From positions 3,844,001-3,908,000 of the forward strand of contig NZ_CP020042.1 of NCBI RefSeq assembly GCF_002028425.1: a stretch of DNA of 64,000 bases, written 5' to 3'. Below the pieces are notes generated by a model that did not search any database, was not told where the DNA came from, and saw nothing but the letters and a program-made list of their open reading frames with translations. Shown piece after piece: positions 1 to 9,537 of this stretch. Source of the DNA: Streptomyces katrae. Lineage in GTDB: Bacteria > Actinomycetota > Actinomycetes > Streptomycetales > Streptomycetaceae. Positions within the stretch are counted from its first letter, which is position 1, and every line of letters begins with the position of its first letter. Both the position numbers and the translations under genes were made by a program.

Positions 1-128
1 TCACCGAGCGCGACGAGGCCATCTACGGCCAGGACACGGTCCTGGAGCAGCTGCCCGAGGCCGGGACGGACGTGGCCAAGGACGGCACGGAGTTCACGCT
101 GATCGTCTCCACCGGCGATCCGTCGTAG
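1..128 (+). CDS. C-terminus of a PASTA-domain protein (partial)
   Basis: Only the last 41 codons are in the window, in the frame starting at base 3 and ending at TAG 126-128. The sequence ends VLEQLPEAGTDVAKDGTEF and then TLIVSTGDPS. The V..Q.P.AGT.V..G..FTL.VS.G pattern is the second half of a PASTA repeat, the extracellular peptidoglycan/beta-lactam-sensing module at the end of PknB-type Ser/Thr kinases. The upstream gene is therefore probably a membrane Ser/Thr kinase. The kinase domain is outside the window, so this is inference from the tail alone. Confidence 0.6.
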   Translation, partial: TERDEAIYGQDTVLEQLPEAGTDVAKDGTEFTLIVSTGDPS

Positions 129-147
129 CGGACGGCCCCTCGGCTCC

Positions 148-193
148 CGGGCATCCCGGGGCACCCTGACGGGTGTCCCGGGATGCCCGTTTT
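148..193 (+). terminator. Rho-independent terminator after the PASTA protein
   Basis: The 19-nt left arm (148-166, CGGGCATCCCGGGGCACCC) pairs with 171-189 through a TGAC loop, with one G:T pair, and TTTT follows at 190-193. It lies 20 nt after the TAG. This is a strong intrinsic terminator separating the upstream gene from the small membrane protein. Confidence 0.85.
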
Positions 194-268
194 GCCCCCC
201 TGTGCCAATCTGAGGGCGGCGCCTCGACCTCACGGCGCCCCGGCCGCACGGAACGGGAGGGGCACCCC

Positions 269-796
269 GTGAACCGACGCCTCCGCGCCCCGCACTGGAC
301 GGCCGGAGCCGCCCTGGCGGCCGCCGCGCTGCTGGCCACCGCCCCCGCGTGCGCGACCTCCGCCCGCGCGCCCGCGGTCCGCCTGCCCGCCGCCCACCTG
401 CCCGCCGCCGCGGTGCGGGCCGACACCGACCAGGGCGACCCCGTGCCCGAGGAGGCGTACGAGGAGCTAGCCGGAAGCGCCGCAGGGGTCGGGCGGGAGC
501 ACCCGGGGCGGCCCGCGAACGCCCCGGCCGACCCCGAGGCCACCACCGCCTCCCGGCCCGTGCACCCGGTCCGGCCGGCCCCGCGCCCCGAGCGCCGGGA
601 GCCCGCCGCCGCCCGGCGGCCCGCAGCCCCGCCGAGCCCCTCCCCAAGCCACAGCGCCCCGGTCTCGGCACTGGGCACCGAACCGAACGAACGGGTCGCC
701 GACCTGGCCGCCCACCTGCTGCCCCTGGGCACCGGACTGGCCCTGATGGGCGTGGGGCTGGGGTACATGGGCGTACGGCTGCGGCGGGGCCGATAG
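269..796 (+). CDS. Small alanine/proline-rich secreted protein with C-terminal membrane anchor
   Basis: This encodes 175 aa from GTG 269, chosen because GGGAGGGG lies 7-14 nt upstream. The N-terminus is a signal peptide: two arginines, then a run of Ala/Leu (about residues 10-30) ending near APACATSA. The middle is low-complexity Pro/Ala/Arg. The last 30 residues form one hydrophobic segment (LLPLGTGLALMGVGLGYMG) followed by a basic RLRRGR tail, like a cell-surface anchor. There is no catalytic motif and no sortase LPxTG box. I do not recognise a named family. It is likely a surface-exposed single-span protein of unknown role. Confidence 0.7.
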   Translation: MNRRLRAPHWTAGAALAAAALLATAPACATSARAPAVRLPAAHLPAAAVRADTDQGDPVPEEAYEELAGSAAGVGREHPGRPANAPADPEATTASRPVHPVRPAPRPERREPAAARRPAAPPSPSPSHSAPVSALGTEPNERVADLAAHLLPLGTGLALMGVGLGYMGVRLRRGR

Positions 797-818
797 GGGC
801 GAAAGGCCGTCCGGCCAC

Positions 819-870
819 GGGCATACTCGGTATACATACCGAGTATGCCCGTGTATACATACCGAGTATG
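819..870. promoter_or_regulatory. PadR operator: perfect palindrome plus repeated half-site over the start codon
   Basis: GGGCATACTCGGTAT (819-833) and its exact reverse complement (836-850) are separated by AC. Eighteen bases of the right half (830-847, GTATACATACCGAGTATG) recur directly at 853-870, so the second copy ends on the ATG of the PadR gene. TATACATA-type centres are common in PadR sites. The arrangement predicts tight autorepression of the PadR-ABC operon, because bound protein would cover the start codon. No Shine-Dalgarno sequence precedes the ATG, so the message may be leaderless. Confidence 0.8.
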
Positions 871-1526
871 TCGATCCGTCACGGCCTTCTCGCACTGCTG
901 GAACGGGGCCCCCGTTACGGCTCCCAGCTGCGCACCGAGTTCGAATCCCGCACGGGCTCCACCTGGCCCCTCAACGTCGGGCAGGTGTACACCACCCTGG
1001 CCCGCCTGGAACGCGACGGGCTCGTCGCACCCGGCGGGGAGGACACCGCCGGGCACACCCTCTACGCCATCACCGACACCGGCCGCACCGAGCTGCACGC
1101 CTGGTACGAGCGGCCGGTGGACCGCACCAGCCCGCCCCGCGACGAGCTGGCCATCAAGCTCGCCATGGCCGTCGGGGCCCCCGGCGTGGACATCCGCGCC
1201 GTCATCCAGTCCCAGCGGCACGCCACGATCGGGGCGATGCAGGACTACACCCGGCTCAAGGCCCAGGCCCTGGCCGCCATCGAGAGCGGGCGGGCGAACG
1301 AACGCGACGACGTGGCCTGGCTGCTGGTCCTGGAACAGCTGATCTTCCAGACCGAGGCCGAGGCCCGCTGGCTCGACCACTCCGAGGCCCGGCTCGTCCG
1401 GCTGGCCGCGCTCGGCGCGGTCACCGGCCCTGCCGCCGCGCCCGCCGACGACGCGGGCGCCCCGCCGCCCCCGGCAGCCGCCACCGGCCCGACCACCGGC
1501 TCCGCCCCCGCACGCGGCGGGGCTGA
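868..1526 (+). CDS. PadR family transcriptional regulator (stop codon not in frame)
   Basis: The protein begins MSIRHGLLALLERGPRYGSQ and has the PadR winged helix in residues 1-75 (YGSQLRTEFE, NVGQVYTTLARLERDGLV, YAITDTGR). A C-terminal helical dimerisation domain of the PadR_C type follows (IQSQRHATIGAMQDYTRLK, about 110-180), then a Pro/Ala tail. It sits directly ahead of an ABC ATPase and permease, the usual arrangement for PadR control of an exporter. The frame starting at ATG 868 has no stop until 5283. The end given here (TGA 1524-1526) is one frame away and assumes a frameshift in the GC-rich tail; see findings. Start and family are secure; the end is not. Confidence 0.75.
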
Positions 1527-1552
1527 ACGACCCTTACAAAGGGGGACCCTTC

Positions 1553-2418
<866 letters not shown>

Positions 2419-2422
<4 letters not shown>

Positions 2423-5283
2423 CCTCACCGCTCGCCTCCTGGTACCACTCGTGGATCGCGGCCCTGCGCATCGCCCGCCGCGACGCCTGGCGCTCCAAGG
2501 GCCGCAGCGCCCTGGTCCTCGTGATGATCGCCCTCCCGGTCGTCGGGGCCAGCGCCGTCGACCTCACCCTGCGCAGCGCCGAGCTCACCCCCCAGCAGAC
2601 GATCTCCCGCCAGATCGGCGCCGCCGACGCCCGGATCGACCGGACGGGCCTGGACGCGCCCCTCTACCAGCGCCCCGACGCGCAGAGCTACGCGCCGGTC
2701 GGCGGCTTCGACAAGTACCGTCCCGACCCGGACAAGAAGCCCGCACCACTGAAGGACGCCGTCCCGGCCGGTGCCGAAGCCGTCCAGATGAGCTCATCCG
2801 ACGTCAAGGTCCACACCCGGCACGGCCTGCTCGGCACCCAGCTGCGCGAACTCGACGTCCACCACCCGATGTCGCAGGGCATCTTCACGCCCCTGCGCGG
2901 CCGGCTGCCCCACGGCCCCGGCGAGGTCATCGCCACCGCCGCGTTCCTGGAGCATTCGGGGCTCTACGTCGGCTCCGCCGTGACACCGCGCGGCTCCACG
3001 GCCCCGTACCGGATCGTGGGCTCGTACGAGCTGCCCTCCGAGCTGAGGCGCGACGAACTCCTCGCCCTGCCCGGCACCCTGCTCGCCCCGCTCGACAAGG
3101 CGCTGGCGGCCACGGGAGCCCCCGGGCTGAACGTCACAGACTCCTTCCTCGTGAAGGTCGGCGGCGATGGTTTCACGTGGAACATGGTCAAGGAGGCGAA
3201 CGCCAAGAGCGCGCTCGTCCTCTCCCGCGCCGTCATGGCGCACCCGCCCGCCGACTCCCAGGTGCCGCTGTACGCGCAGGAGGGCAAGGAGCGGTTCGCC
3301 GGTCCCGGTCTGAACGTGGGCCGGTTCACGGAGCAGGCCACCGTGGCCACCGTCGTGGGCCTGGCCCTGCTGGAGGTCTGCCTGCTCGCCGGGCCCGCCT
3401 TCGCGGTCGGCGCCCGGCGCTCCCGACGCCAGCTGGGCCTGGTCGGCGCCAACGGCGGAGACCGCCGGCACATCCGGGCCATCGTCCTGTCCGGGGGCCT
3501 GGTCATCGGCGCCGTGGCCGCCGTCATCGGCTGCTCGGGCGGCATCGGCCTCACGATCGGACTGCGGCCGCTCCTGGAGCAGAAGATCGGCGTCCGCTTC
3601 GGCGGCTTCGACTTCCGCCCCGCGGAACTGGCCGGCATCGCCGTGCTCGCCCTGCTGACCGGCCTGCTGGCCGCGTTCGTCCCCGCCGTCACCGCCTCCC
3701 GGCAGCCCGTCCTGGCCTCCCTCACCGGCCGCCGCGGCATCCGGCGCGCCAACCGGGTGCTGCCGCTGATCGGACTGCTCGCCGTCCTCGGCGGCGCCGC
3801 CGTCGCCCTCTACGGCACCCGCTACCGGGTCAGCCCCAGCCTTGTCGCGGCCGGCAGCGCCCTCGCCGAACTGGGCATCGTCGCCCTCACCCCGCTCCTG
3901 GTCGGGCTGTTCGGCCGGCTGGGCCGGTGGCTGCCGCTGTCGCCGCGGCTCGCGCTGCGCGACGCCGTCCGCAACCGGGGGCGCACGGCCCCGGCCGTGG
4001 CCGCCGTGCTGGCCGCCGTCGCCGGAACCGTGGCGGTGTCCACGTACCAGCACAGCCAGGACGTCCAGGCCCGCCACGAGTACGTCGCCGAACTCCCCGA
4101 CGGCACAGGCCTGCTCAGCGTCAACGAGAACAGCGCCCACAAGGAGGTGCCGCCCGCGCGCGAGATGCTCAGCAGGAACCTGCCGGTGGCGGTGCGGGCC
4201 GACGTGGACCGCCTGGTGGTCGGCAACCCGAACTGCGAGGACTACGGGGCGTCCCCCGGCTGCGGTCGGGTCGAGCTGATCGTCCCCAAGGAACAGCGCT
4301 GCCCGCTCTTCGAGTCCGAGCACGGCCCCGCCGACTTCCCGCCCGCGGAGGCGAAGAAGCTGCGCCAGGACCCGCGCTGCGCGATGCCGGACCGCCCGGG
4401 CTCCTCGTTCAAGACGATCGTGGCGGACGAGAAGCTCCTCCAGGTCCTGGCGGTCACCGACCCCGGCTCGGTGGCGGCCCTCAGGGCGGGACAGCCGGTC
4501 TCCTTCGACCACCGCGACGTGAAGGACGGGAAGGTCACCCTCCGGCTGATCACCGACCCGGAGGCCGCGCAGAAGGCCTCCGCGACCCACGCCGAACTGC
4601 CCGGACAGGACAAGGTCCTCACCGTCCACCAGGCGCCCGCGGGCCTCAAGTCCTGGGGAGTGGGGCTCGTCCTGCCGCCCTCCGCGGCGAAGGCCGCCGG
4701 CATCGCCACGGCCCCGTTCGGGGCCTTCTTCAGCCTGGAGAAGGCCGCCACCACCGAGCAGCGGCAGCGGCTGGACGGGGAGATCGACCGGACGGGCGCC
4801 GACGTCCGCGTCCGCATCGAACGCGGCTACCAGGAGCAGAGCACCATCGGGATGCTGGCCCTCGCCGTCTTCGCGGCCCTGGTCACCATCGGCGCGGCCG
4901 GTATCGCGACCGGGCTGGCCCAGGCCGACTCCGAGGCCGACCTGAAGACCCTGGCGGCGGTCGGCGCGGCCCCGCGGGTGCGGCGCACCCTCAGCGGCTT
5001 CCAGTGCGGGGTGGTGGCCCTGATGGGCGTCGTCCTCGGCTCGGCGGCGGGCATCCTGCCCGCGGTCGGCCTGCGCCTCACACAGGAACGCGAGCAGCAG
5101 AGCCTCCTGCTGCGCAGCATCGAGATGGGCTACTCCTCGCCGGACCAGCCCCTCTACGTCCCGATCGCCGTCCCCTGGGAGACCCTGGCCGGCCTCCTGG
5201 TCCTCGTCCCGCTGGGCGCGGCCCTCCTGGCCGCCGTGGTCACCAAGTCGAGCGGGGCCCTGGCCCGCCGCGCGACCGGATGA
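2419..5283 (+). CDS. ABC transporter FtsX-like permease
   Basis: This 954-aa integral membrane protein starts at GTG 2419, overlapping the ATPase stop. An N-terminal span (ALVLVMIALPVVGASAVDL) is followed by a large extracytoplasmic domain. A first FtsX core comes next (about residues 310-430, with ATVVGLALLEVCLLAGPAFA). A second extracytoplasmic domain with several cysteines precedes the second FtsX core near the C-terminus (TIGMLALAVFAALVTIGAAG). Two FtsX domains in one polypeptide is the common actinobacterial arrangement. With the ATPase it should form an exporter or mechanotransmitter, possibly for peptides or antibiotics. The PadR gene upstream suggests drug- or stress-inducible expression. 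Substrate unknown. Confidence 0.9.
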
Positions 5284-5365
5284 CGCCGCCGCCCCCGCAC
5301 AGGGTGGATCACGCCCGTGCGGGGGCACACCGTGTGAGAACGAAGGTGTGCGAGAGAATGACGGC

Positions 5366-5905
5366 ATGGAGATGCCGAGGAGTGAACGGTCGCAGGACAG
5401 TCCCCCGCACGTCCTGATCGTGGGACAGGACGGGAAGGCGGTCGGCGGCGCCGATGACGAGTCGCGCGAGGTCCCGGTGACGGAGATGGTCGAACAGCCC
5501 GCCAAGGTCATGCGGATCGGCAGCATGATCAAGCAACTTCTGGAAGAGGTCCGCGCCGCACCTCTGGACGAGGCCAGCCGGGTCCGTCTCAAGGACATCC
5601 ACGCGGCGTCGGTGAAGGAACTGGAAGACGGCCTGGCCCCGGAGCTGGTCGAGGAGCTGGAACGGCTCTCCCTTCCGTTCACGGAGGAAGCCGTTCCGTC
5701 CGAGGCCGAACTCCGCATCGCACAGGCCCAGTTGGTGGGCTGGCTGGAAGGCCTCTTCCACGGCATCCAGACCGCCCTGTTCGCCCAGCAGATGGCGGCG
5801 AGGGCCCAACTGGAGCAGATGCGCCGCGCCTTGCCCCCCGGCACCCCCCACGAAGACGACGAAGACGGCCCCCACGGCGCCATCCGCTCGGGCCCGTACC
5901 TGTAA
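5366..5905 (+). CDS. bpa: Bacterial proteasome activator Bpa/PafE
   Basis: This 179-aa protein belongs to the Bpa (DUF2587) family, which forms a ring that docks on the 20S proteasome and opens its gate without ATP. The helical core is clear: VTEMVEQPAKVMRIGSMIKQ, LDEASRVRLKDIHA, LVGWLEGLFHGIQTALFAQQ. The protein ends GPYL, matching the C-terminal proteasome-docking motif (GQYL in mycobacteria) with the penultimate tyrosine. ATG 5366 is preferred; an in-frame GTG at 5348 would add six residues. The gene stands alone between the ABC operon and a repeat cluster. Length is normal for the family. Confidence 0.93.
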   Translation: MEMPRSERSQDSPPHVLIVGQDGKAVGGADDESREVPVTEMVEQPAKVMRIGSMIKQLLEEVRAAPLDEASRVRLKDIHAASVKELEDGLAPELVEELERLSLPFTEEAVPSEAELRIAQAQLVGWLEGLFHGIQTALFAQQMAARAQLEQMRRALPPGTPHEDDEDGPHGAIRSGPYL

Positions 5906-5930
5906 CCCCCCGACGGGGCTGGACGCACCC

Positions 5931-6192
5931 ACCGCATTCCAGCCCCGCCGGCGTTTGAGGCGCTGGGGTCTGGGGGCGGAGCCCCCAGGTTCTTTCAGCC
6001 GCACCGCATTCCAGCCCCGCCGGCGATTGAGGCGCTGGGGCCTGAGGGCGGAGCCCCCAGGCCCTTTTCAGCCGCACCGCATTCCAGCCCCGCCGGCGAT
6101 TGAGGCGCTGGGGTCTGGGGCGGAGCCCCCAGGTTCTTTTCAGCCGCACCGGCGTCTGAGGTGGAAACGGAGAAAGGGCGGGGCGGGGAGAG
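5931..6192. repeat. Tandem streptomycete intergenic repeat, 3.5 copies of about 72 bp
   Basis: Units begin at 5931, 6003, 6076 and (partial) 6148. Each contains CCAGCCCCGCCGGCG, TTGAGGCGCTGGGG and the palindromic GGGGCGGAGCCCCC, and most end in TTCTTTTCAGCCGCA. The last unit runs into GAAACGGAGAAAGGGCGGGG, a 3' flank also present in the repeat near 21.7 kb. Such elements are abundant between Streptomyces genes and probably act as terminators or mobile palindromic repeats. It fills the bpa-mobA gap. Confidence 0.85.
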
Positions 6193-6220
6193 CACCCATG
6201 ACCCGCGCATACTCATGGGC

Positions 6221-7126
6221 ATGAGCTACGACGCCATCGTCCTCGCCGGCGGCGCCGCAAGGCGCCTCGGCGGGGCCGACAAGCCGACCCTCCCGGTAGG
6301 CGCCCGCACCCTCCTCGACCGCGTCCTGGCGGCCTGCCAGGACGCCGCCGCCACCGTCGTCGTCGGCGGCCGCAGGCCCACCGCCCGCCCCGTCGACTGG
6401 ACCCTGGAGTCCCCGCCCGGCGGCGGCCCGGTGGCCGCACTGCACGCCGGGCTGCGGCGCACGACCGCCGCCGTGGTCCTCGTGCTCTCCGCCGACCTGC
6501 CCTTCCTCGACCGGGACACCGTCCGCGCCCTGCTCACCGCGGCCGCCGCAGGCCCGGGCGACGGGGCCCTCCTGAGGGACCCGGAGGGCCGCGACCAGCC
6601 CCTCGTCGCCGCCTACCGCACCGAATCCCTGCGCCGCGAGATCGCCCTGCTCGCGACCGAGCACGGCACCCTCCACGGCCTCCCGCTGAAGGCCCTCACC
6701 GCCGAGCTGGACCTGGCCAGGGTCACCACCGCTGCGCCACTCGCCTCCTTCGACTGCGACACCTGGGAGGACCTGGCGACGGCCCGCGCCCGGATCAGGG
6801 AGCATGGGAACGTGCTGGATCAATGGATCAACGCCGCCAAGAACGAGCTCGGCATCGACCTCGACGTCGACACCAAGACCCTGCTCGACCTCGCCCGTGA
6901 CGCCGCCCACGGGGTCGCCCGGCCCGCCGCCCCGCTGACGACCTTCCTCGTCGGCTACGCGGCCGCCCGCGCCGAGGCCGCCGGCGCCGACCCCGCCCAG
7001 GCCGTCGCCGAGGCCTCCCGGAAGGCCGCCGACCTGGCACTGCGCTGGGCGGCGGAAACCGAGCCCACCCACCCCGGGCCCACCGACCCCACGCCCACCG
7101 ACCCCGAGGGGAACGGCTCTCCGTGA
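6221..7126 (+). CDS. mobA: MobA-like NTP transferase fused to a DUF6457 domain
   Basis: The 301-aa protein starts MSYDAIVLAGGAARRLGG, and LAGG..RR.GG.DKP is the nucleotide-binding loop of MobA-type guanylyltransferases. MobA links GMP to molybdopterin to make the guanine dinucleotide cofactor. Residues 1-190 are the transferase, including the metal-binding SADLPFL. After about residue 195 a second small helical domain begins (NVLDQWINAAKNELGIDLD), which resembles the actinobacterial DUF6457 domain usually encoded separately. The gene ends GTGA-overlapped with moeA, supporting a molybdenum cofactor role. ATG 6221 is chosen over ATG 6215; no good ribosome site is visible. The domain's function is unknown. 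Confidence 0.85.
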   Translation: MSYDAIVLAGGAARRLGGADKPTLPVGARTLLDRVLAACQDAAATVVVGGRRPTARPVDWTLESPPGGGPVAALHAGLRRTTAAVVLVLSADLPFLDRDTVRALLTAAAAGPGDGALLRDPEGRDQPLVAAYRTESLRREIALLATEHGTLHGLPLKALTAELDLARVTTAAPLASFDCDTWEDLATARARIREHGNVLDQWINAAKNELGIDLDVDTKTLLDLARDAAHGVARPAAPLTTFLVGYAAARAEAAGADPAQAVAEASRKAADLALRWAAETEPTHPGPTDPTPTDPEGNGSP

Positions 7127-8427
7127 CCCGTACCGACGCCGACGGCGACCTGGACGAGGCCCTGGCCCTGGTCAGCCGCACCCCCGCCGCCGAGGGCGGC
7201 GCCGGCGGCCACCGTGCCACCGCCTGGCAGCGCGCCCGGGAGACCGCCGCCCTGGCCGGCACGACCGTGCGGTCCCGCAGCCACCGGGTGCCCCTCGCGG
7301 ACGCACTCGGCGAGGTGCTGACCACCTCCCTGGACGCCCTCGGCGACCTGCCCCCCTTCGACACCTCCGCCATGGACGGCTGGGCCGTCGCGGGGCCCGG
7401 CCCCTGGGCGATCCGCCCCGGCGAGGCGGTCCTGGCGGGGGGCACCGCCGACGGAGCCCCCGCGCCCCTCGGCGACGGCGAGGCCGTCCGGATCGCCACC
7501 GGCGCCCGGGTCCCCGCCGACACCACCGCCGTGATCCGCAGCGAGCACGCCCGCGAGTCCGGCAGCCAGCTGTACGCCACCCGCCGCGTCGGCACGGGCC
7601 AGGACATCCGCCCGCGCGGCCAGGAGTGCCGCTCCGGCGACCCGCTGCTCCCGGCCGGCTCCCTCGTCACCCCCGCCGTCCTCGGGCTGGCCGCGGCCGC
7701 CGGATACGACGAGCTCGTCACCCGGCCCCGGCCCCGCGTGGAGATCCTGGTCCTCGGCGACGAACTGCTCACCGAGGGCCTGCCGCACGACGGGCTGATC
7801 CGCGACGCCCTCAGCCCCATGCTGGACCCCTGGATCACCCGCATCGGGGCGGAGGTGGTCTCCACCCGCCGCCTCGGCGACGACCCCGCCGGGGCCGAGG
7901 CCCTCTTCCAGGCCGTCACCGGTTCCACCGCGGACCTGGTCGTCACCACCGGCGGCACCGCCTCCGGGCCCGTCGACCACGTCCACCCCGTGCTCCGACG
8001 GGCCGGCGCCGAACTCCTCGTGGACGGGGTCGCCGTGCGCCCCGGGCACCCGATGCTGCTGGCCCGTATCGGCGACCGGACGGACGGCCGCCACGTGGTC
8101 GGCCTGCCCGGCAACCCCCTGGCCGCCGTCTCCGGCCTGCTGACCCTCGCCGAACCGCTGCTGCGCTCCCTCGCCGGCCGCCGCCAGCGCCCCCGCTACG
8201 CCGTACCGGTCGAGGGGGACGTGCCGGGGCACCCGTACGACACCCGGCTGGTGCCGGTCCTGCTGACCGACGAGCACGCCGTACCGCTGCGCTACAACGG
8301 CCCGGCGATGCTGCGCGGGGTGGCCGCCGCCGACGCGCTGGCCGTCGTACCGCCGCACGGTGCGCGGAGCGGGCAGGAGCTGGAAGTCCTCGACCTGCCG
8401 TGGGTGGCAGGGGGATGTTTCACGTGA
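7123..8427 (+). CDS. moeA: Molybdopterin molybdotransferase MoeA
   Basis: MoeA inserts molybdate into adenylylated molybdopterin in the cytoplasm. The 434-aa protein has the family landmarks: PPFDTSAMDGWAVA (78-90), EAVRIATGARVPADTTAV (120-137), the GDELLTEG loop (212-219), TTGGTASGPVDHVHPVL (275-291) and the C-terminal VVGLPGNPLAAVSGLL. The first 35 residues are an extra, poorly conserved leader. GTG 7123 overlaps the mobA stop. The TGA at 8425-8427 lies inside a parS site that also covers the first codons of the potassium channel gene. Confidence 0.95.
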   Translation: MTRTDADGDLDEALALVSRTPAAEGGAGGHRATAWQRARETAALAGTTVRSRSHRVPLADALGEVLTTSLDALGDLPPFDTSAMDGWAVAGPGPWAIRPGEAVLAGGTADGAPAPLGDGEAVRIATGARVPADTTAVIRSEHARESGSQLYATRRVGTGQDIRPRGQECRSGDPLLPAGSLVTPAVLGLAAAAGYDELVTRPRPRVEILVLGDELLTEGLPHDGLIRDALSPMLDPWITRIGAEVVSTRRLGDDPAGAEALFQAVTGSTADLVVTTGGTASGPVDHVHPVLRRAGAELLVDGVAVRPGHPMLLARIGDRTDGRHVVGLPGNPLAAVSGLLTLAEPLLRSLAGRRQRPRYAVPVEGDVPGHPYDTRLVPVLLTDEHAVPLRYNGPAMLRGVAAADALAVVPPHGARSGQELEVLDLPWVAGGCFT

Positions 8428-9515
8428 AACTCCACGGCCAGGACGCGATGGCGCGCGGCGCGGACGAGAAGCTCGTCGCACGCCGCGTCAAACTCCCCAA
8501 GCGGGTGGTGGAAAGGCCTCTGCGTCAGGTCACGCGACGGCTGCTGATGGCGCTGTTCGTGCTGTGCCTGACCGTCCTGATCGTGTGGCTCGACCGGGAG
8601 GGGTACCACGACAACGCCAACGACTCGGTCGACTTCCTCGACTGCGTCTACTACGCGACGGTCACCCTGTCGACGACCGGCTACGGCGACATCGTCCCGT
8701 ACAGCGACGGCGCCCGGCTGGTCAACGTCCTGCTGATCACCCCGCTGCGCGTGCTGTTCCTGATCATCCTGGTCGGCACCACGCTGGAAGTCCTGACCGA
8801 ACGCACCAGGGAAGAGTGGCGGTTGAACCGCTGGAGGAAGAACTTGCGCGAGCACACGGTCGTCGTCGGCTTCGGCACCAAGGGCCGCTCGGCGCTCCAG
8901 ACCCTGCTGGCGACGGGCCTCCCGAAGGAACAGGTCGTCATCGTCGACCCCAGTGCCAAGGTCATCGACATGGCCAACTCCGAGGGGTTCACCGGGGTCG
9001 TCGGCGACGCCACCCGCTCGGAGGTACTGCTGCGCGCCGAACTCCAGAAGGCCCGTCAGATCATCATCGCCACCCAGCGGGACGACACGGCGGTCCTCGT
9101 GACGCTGACGGCCCGGCAGCTCAACCGGGGCGCGAAGATCGTGACGGCGGTCCGCGAGGAGGAGAACGCGCCGCTGCTGAAGCAGTCCGGTGCGGACGCC
9201 GTCATCACGAGCGCGAGCGCGGCCGGCCGCCTGCTGGGCCTGTCGGTGCTCAGCCCGCGGGCGGGCGCGGTGATGGAGGACCTGATCCAGCAGGGCAGCG
9301 GCCTGGACCTGATCGAGCGTCCGGTGAACCGGGCGGAGGTGGGCCGGGGCGTCCGGGAGACCGAGGACCTGGTGGTCAGCGTGGTGCGCGGGCACCGGCT
9401 CCTGCCGTATGACGACCCGCACGCGAGCCCCCTCCAGCTGACGGACCGCCTGATCACCATCGTCCGGGCGACTCCCCCGACGACCCCTCAGGTCACCCTG
9501 GGCCCGGCCGAGTAG
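8415..9515 (+). CDS. Potassium channel protein with TrkA-N (RCK) domain
   Basis: This 366-aa ion channel starts MFHVKLHGQDAMARG at ATG 8415. It has a transmembrane helix (LLMALFVLCLTVLIVWL), a pore loop with the potassium filter TGYGD in TTLSTTGYGDIV-type context, and a second helix (LLITPLRVLFLIILVGTTLE). A cytoplasmic RCK/TrkA-N Rossmann domain follows (TVVVGFGTKGRSAL, VIVDPSAKVIDMA, GVVGDATR). The architecture matches two-helix Kch/MthK-type channels gated by ligand binding to RCK. The first four codons (TTT CAC GTG AAA after ATG) are specified by a parS sequence, so the N-terminus is constrained by chromosome segregation. The gene overlaps the moeA stop by 13 nt. Confidence 0.92.
   Translation: MFHVKLHGQDAMARGADEKLVARRVKLPKRVVERPLRQVTRRLLMALFVLCLTVLIVWLDREGYHDNANDSVDFLDCVYYATVTLSTTGYGDIVPYSDGARLVNVLLITPLRVLFLIILVGTTLEVLTERTREEWRLNRWRKNLREHTVVVGFGTKGRSALQTLLATGLPKEQVVIVDPSAKVIDMANSEGFTGVVGDATRSEVLLRAELQKARQIIIATQRDDTAVLVTLTARQLNRGAKIVTAVREEENAPLLKQSGADAVITSASAAGRLLGLSVLSPRAGAVMEDLIQQGSGLDLIERPVNRAEVGRGVRETEDLVVSVVRGHRLLPYDDPHASPLQLTDRLITIVRATPPTTPQVTLGPAE
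8417..8430. promoter_or_regulatory. parS site (ParB binding), coding-embedded
   Basis: GTTTCACGTGAAAC is a perfect 14-bp palindrome identical to the Streptomyces parS consensus. It contains the moeA stop codon and codons 1-6 of the channel gene. Streptomyces carries many parS copies clustered around oriC, and this one is about 55 kb from the origin side of the window. Confidence 0.93.
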
Positions 9516-9537
9516 CGGGCGCGGTAGATTCCGGGCC

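Noticed and set aside
2794..5937. Long antisense frames opposite the permease, gyrA/gyrB and other genes
   Set aside because: Translations are low-complexity Arg/Ala/Gly/Pro with no motifs, and codon third positions fit the sense genes. They are GC shadows.
5931..6192. CRISPR array or minisatellite gene
   Set aside because: Units of about 72 bp are contiguous, contain palindromes and match the intergenic repeat at 21.6 kb. No spacers exist.
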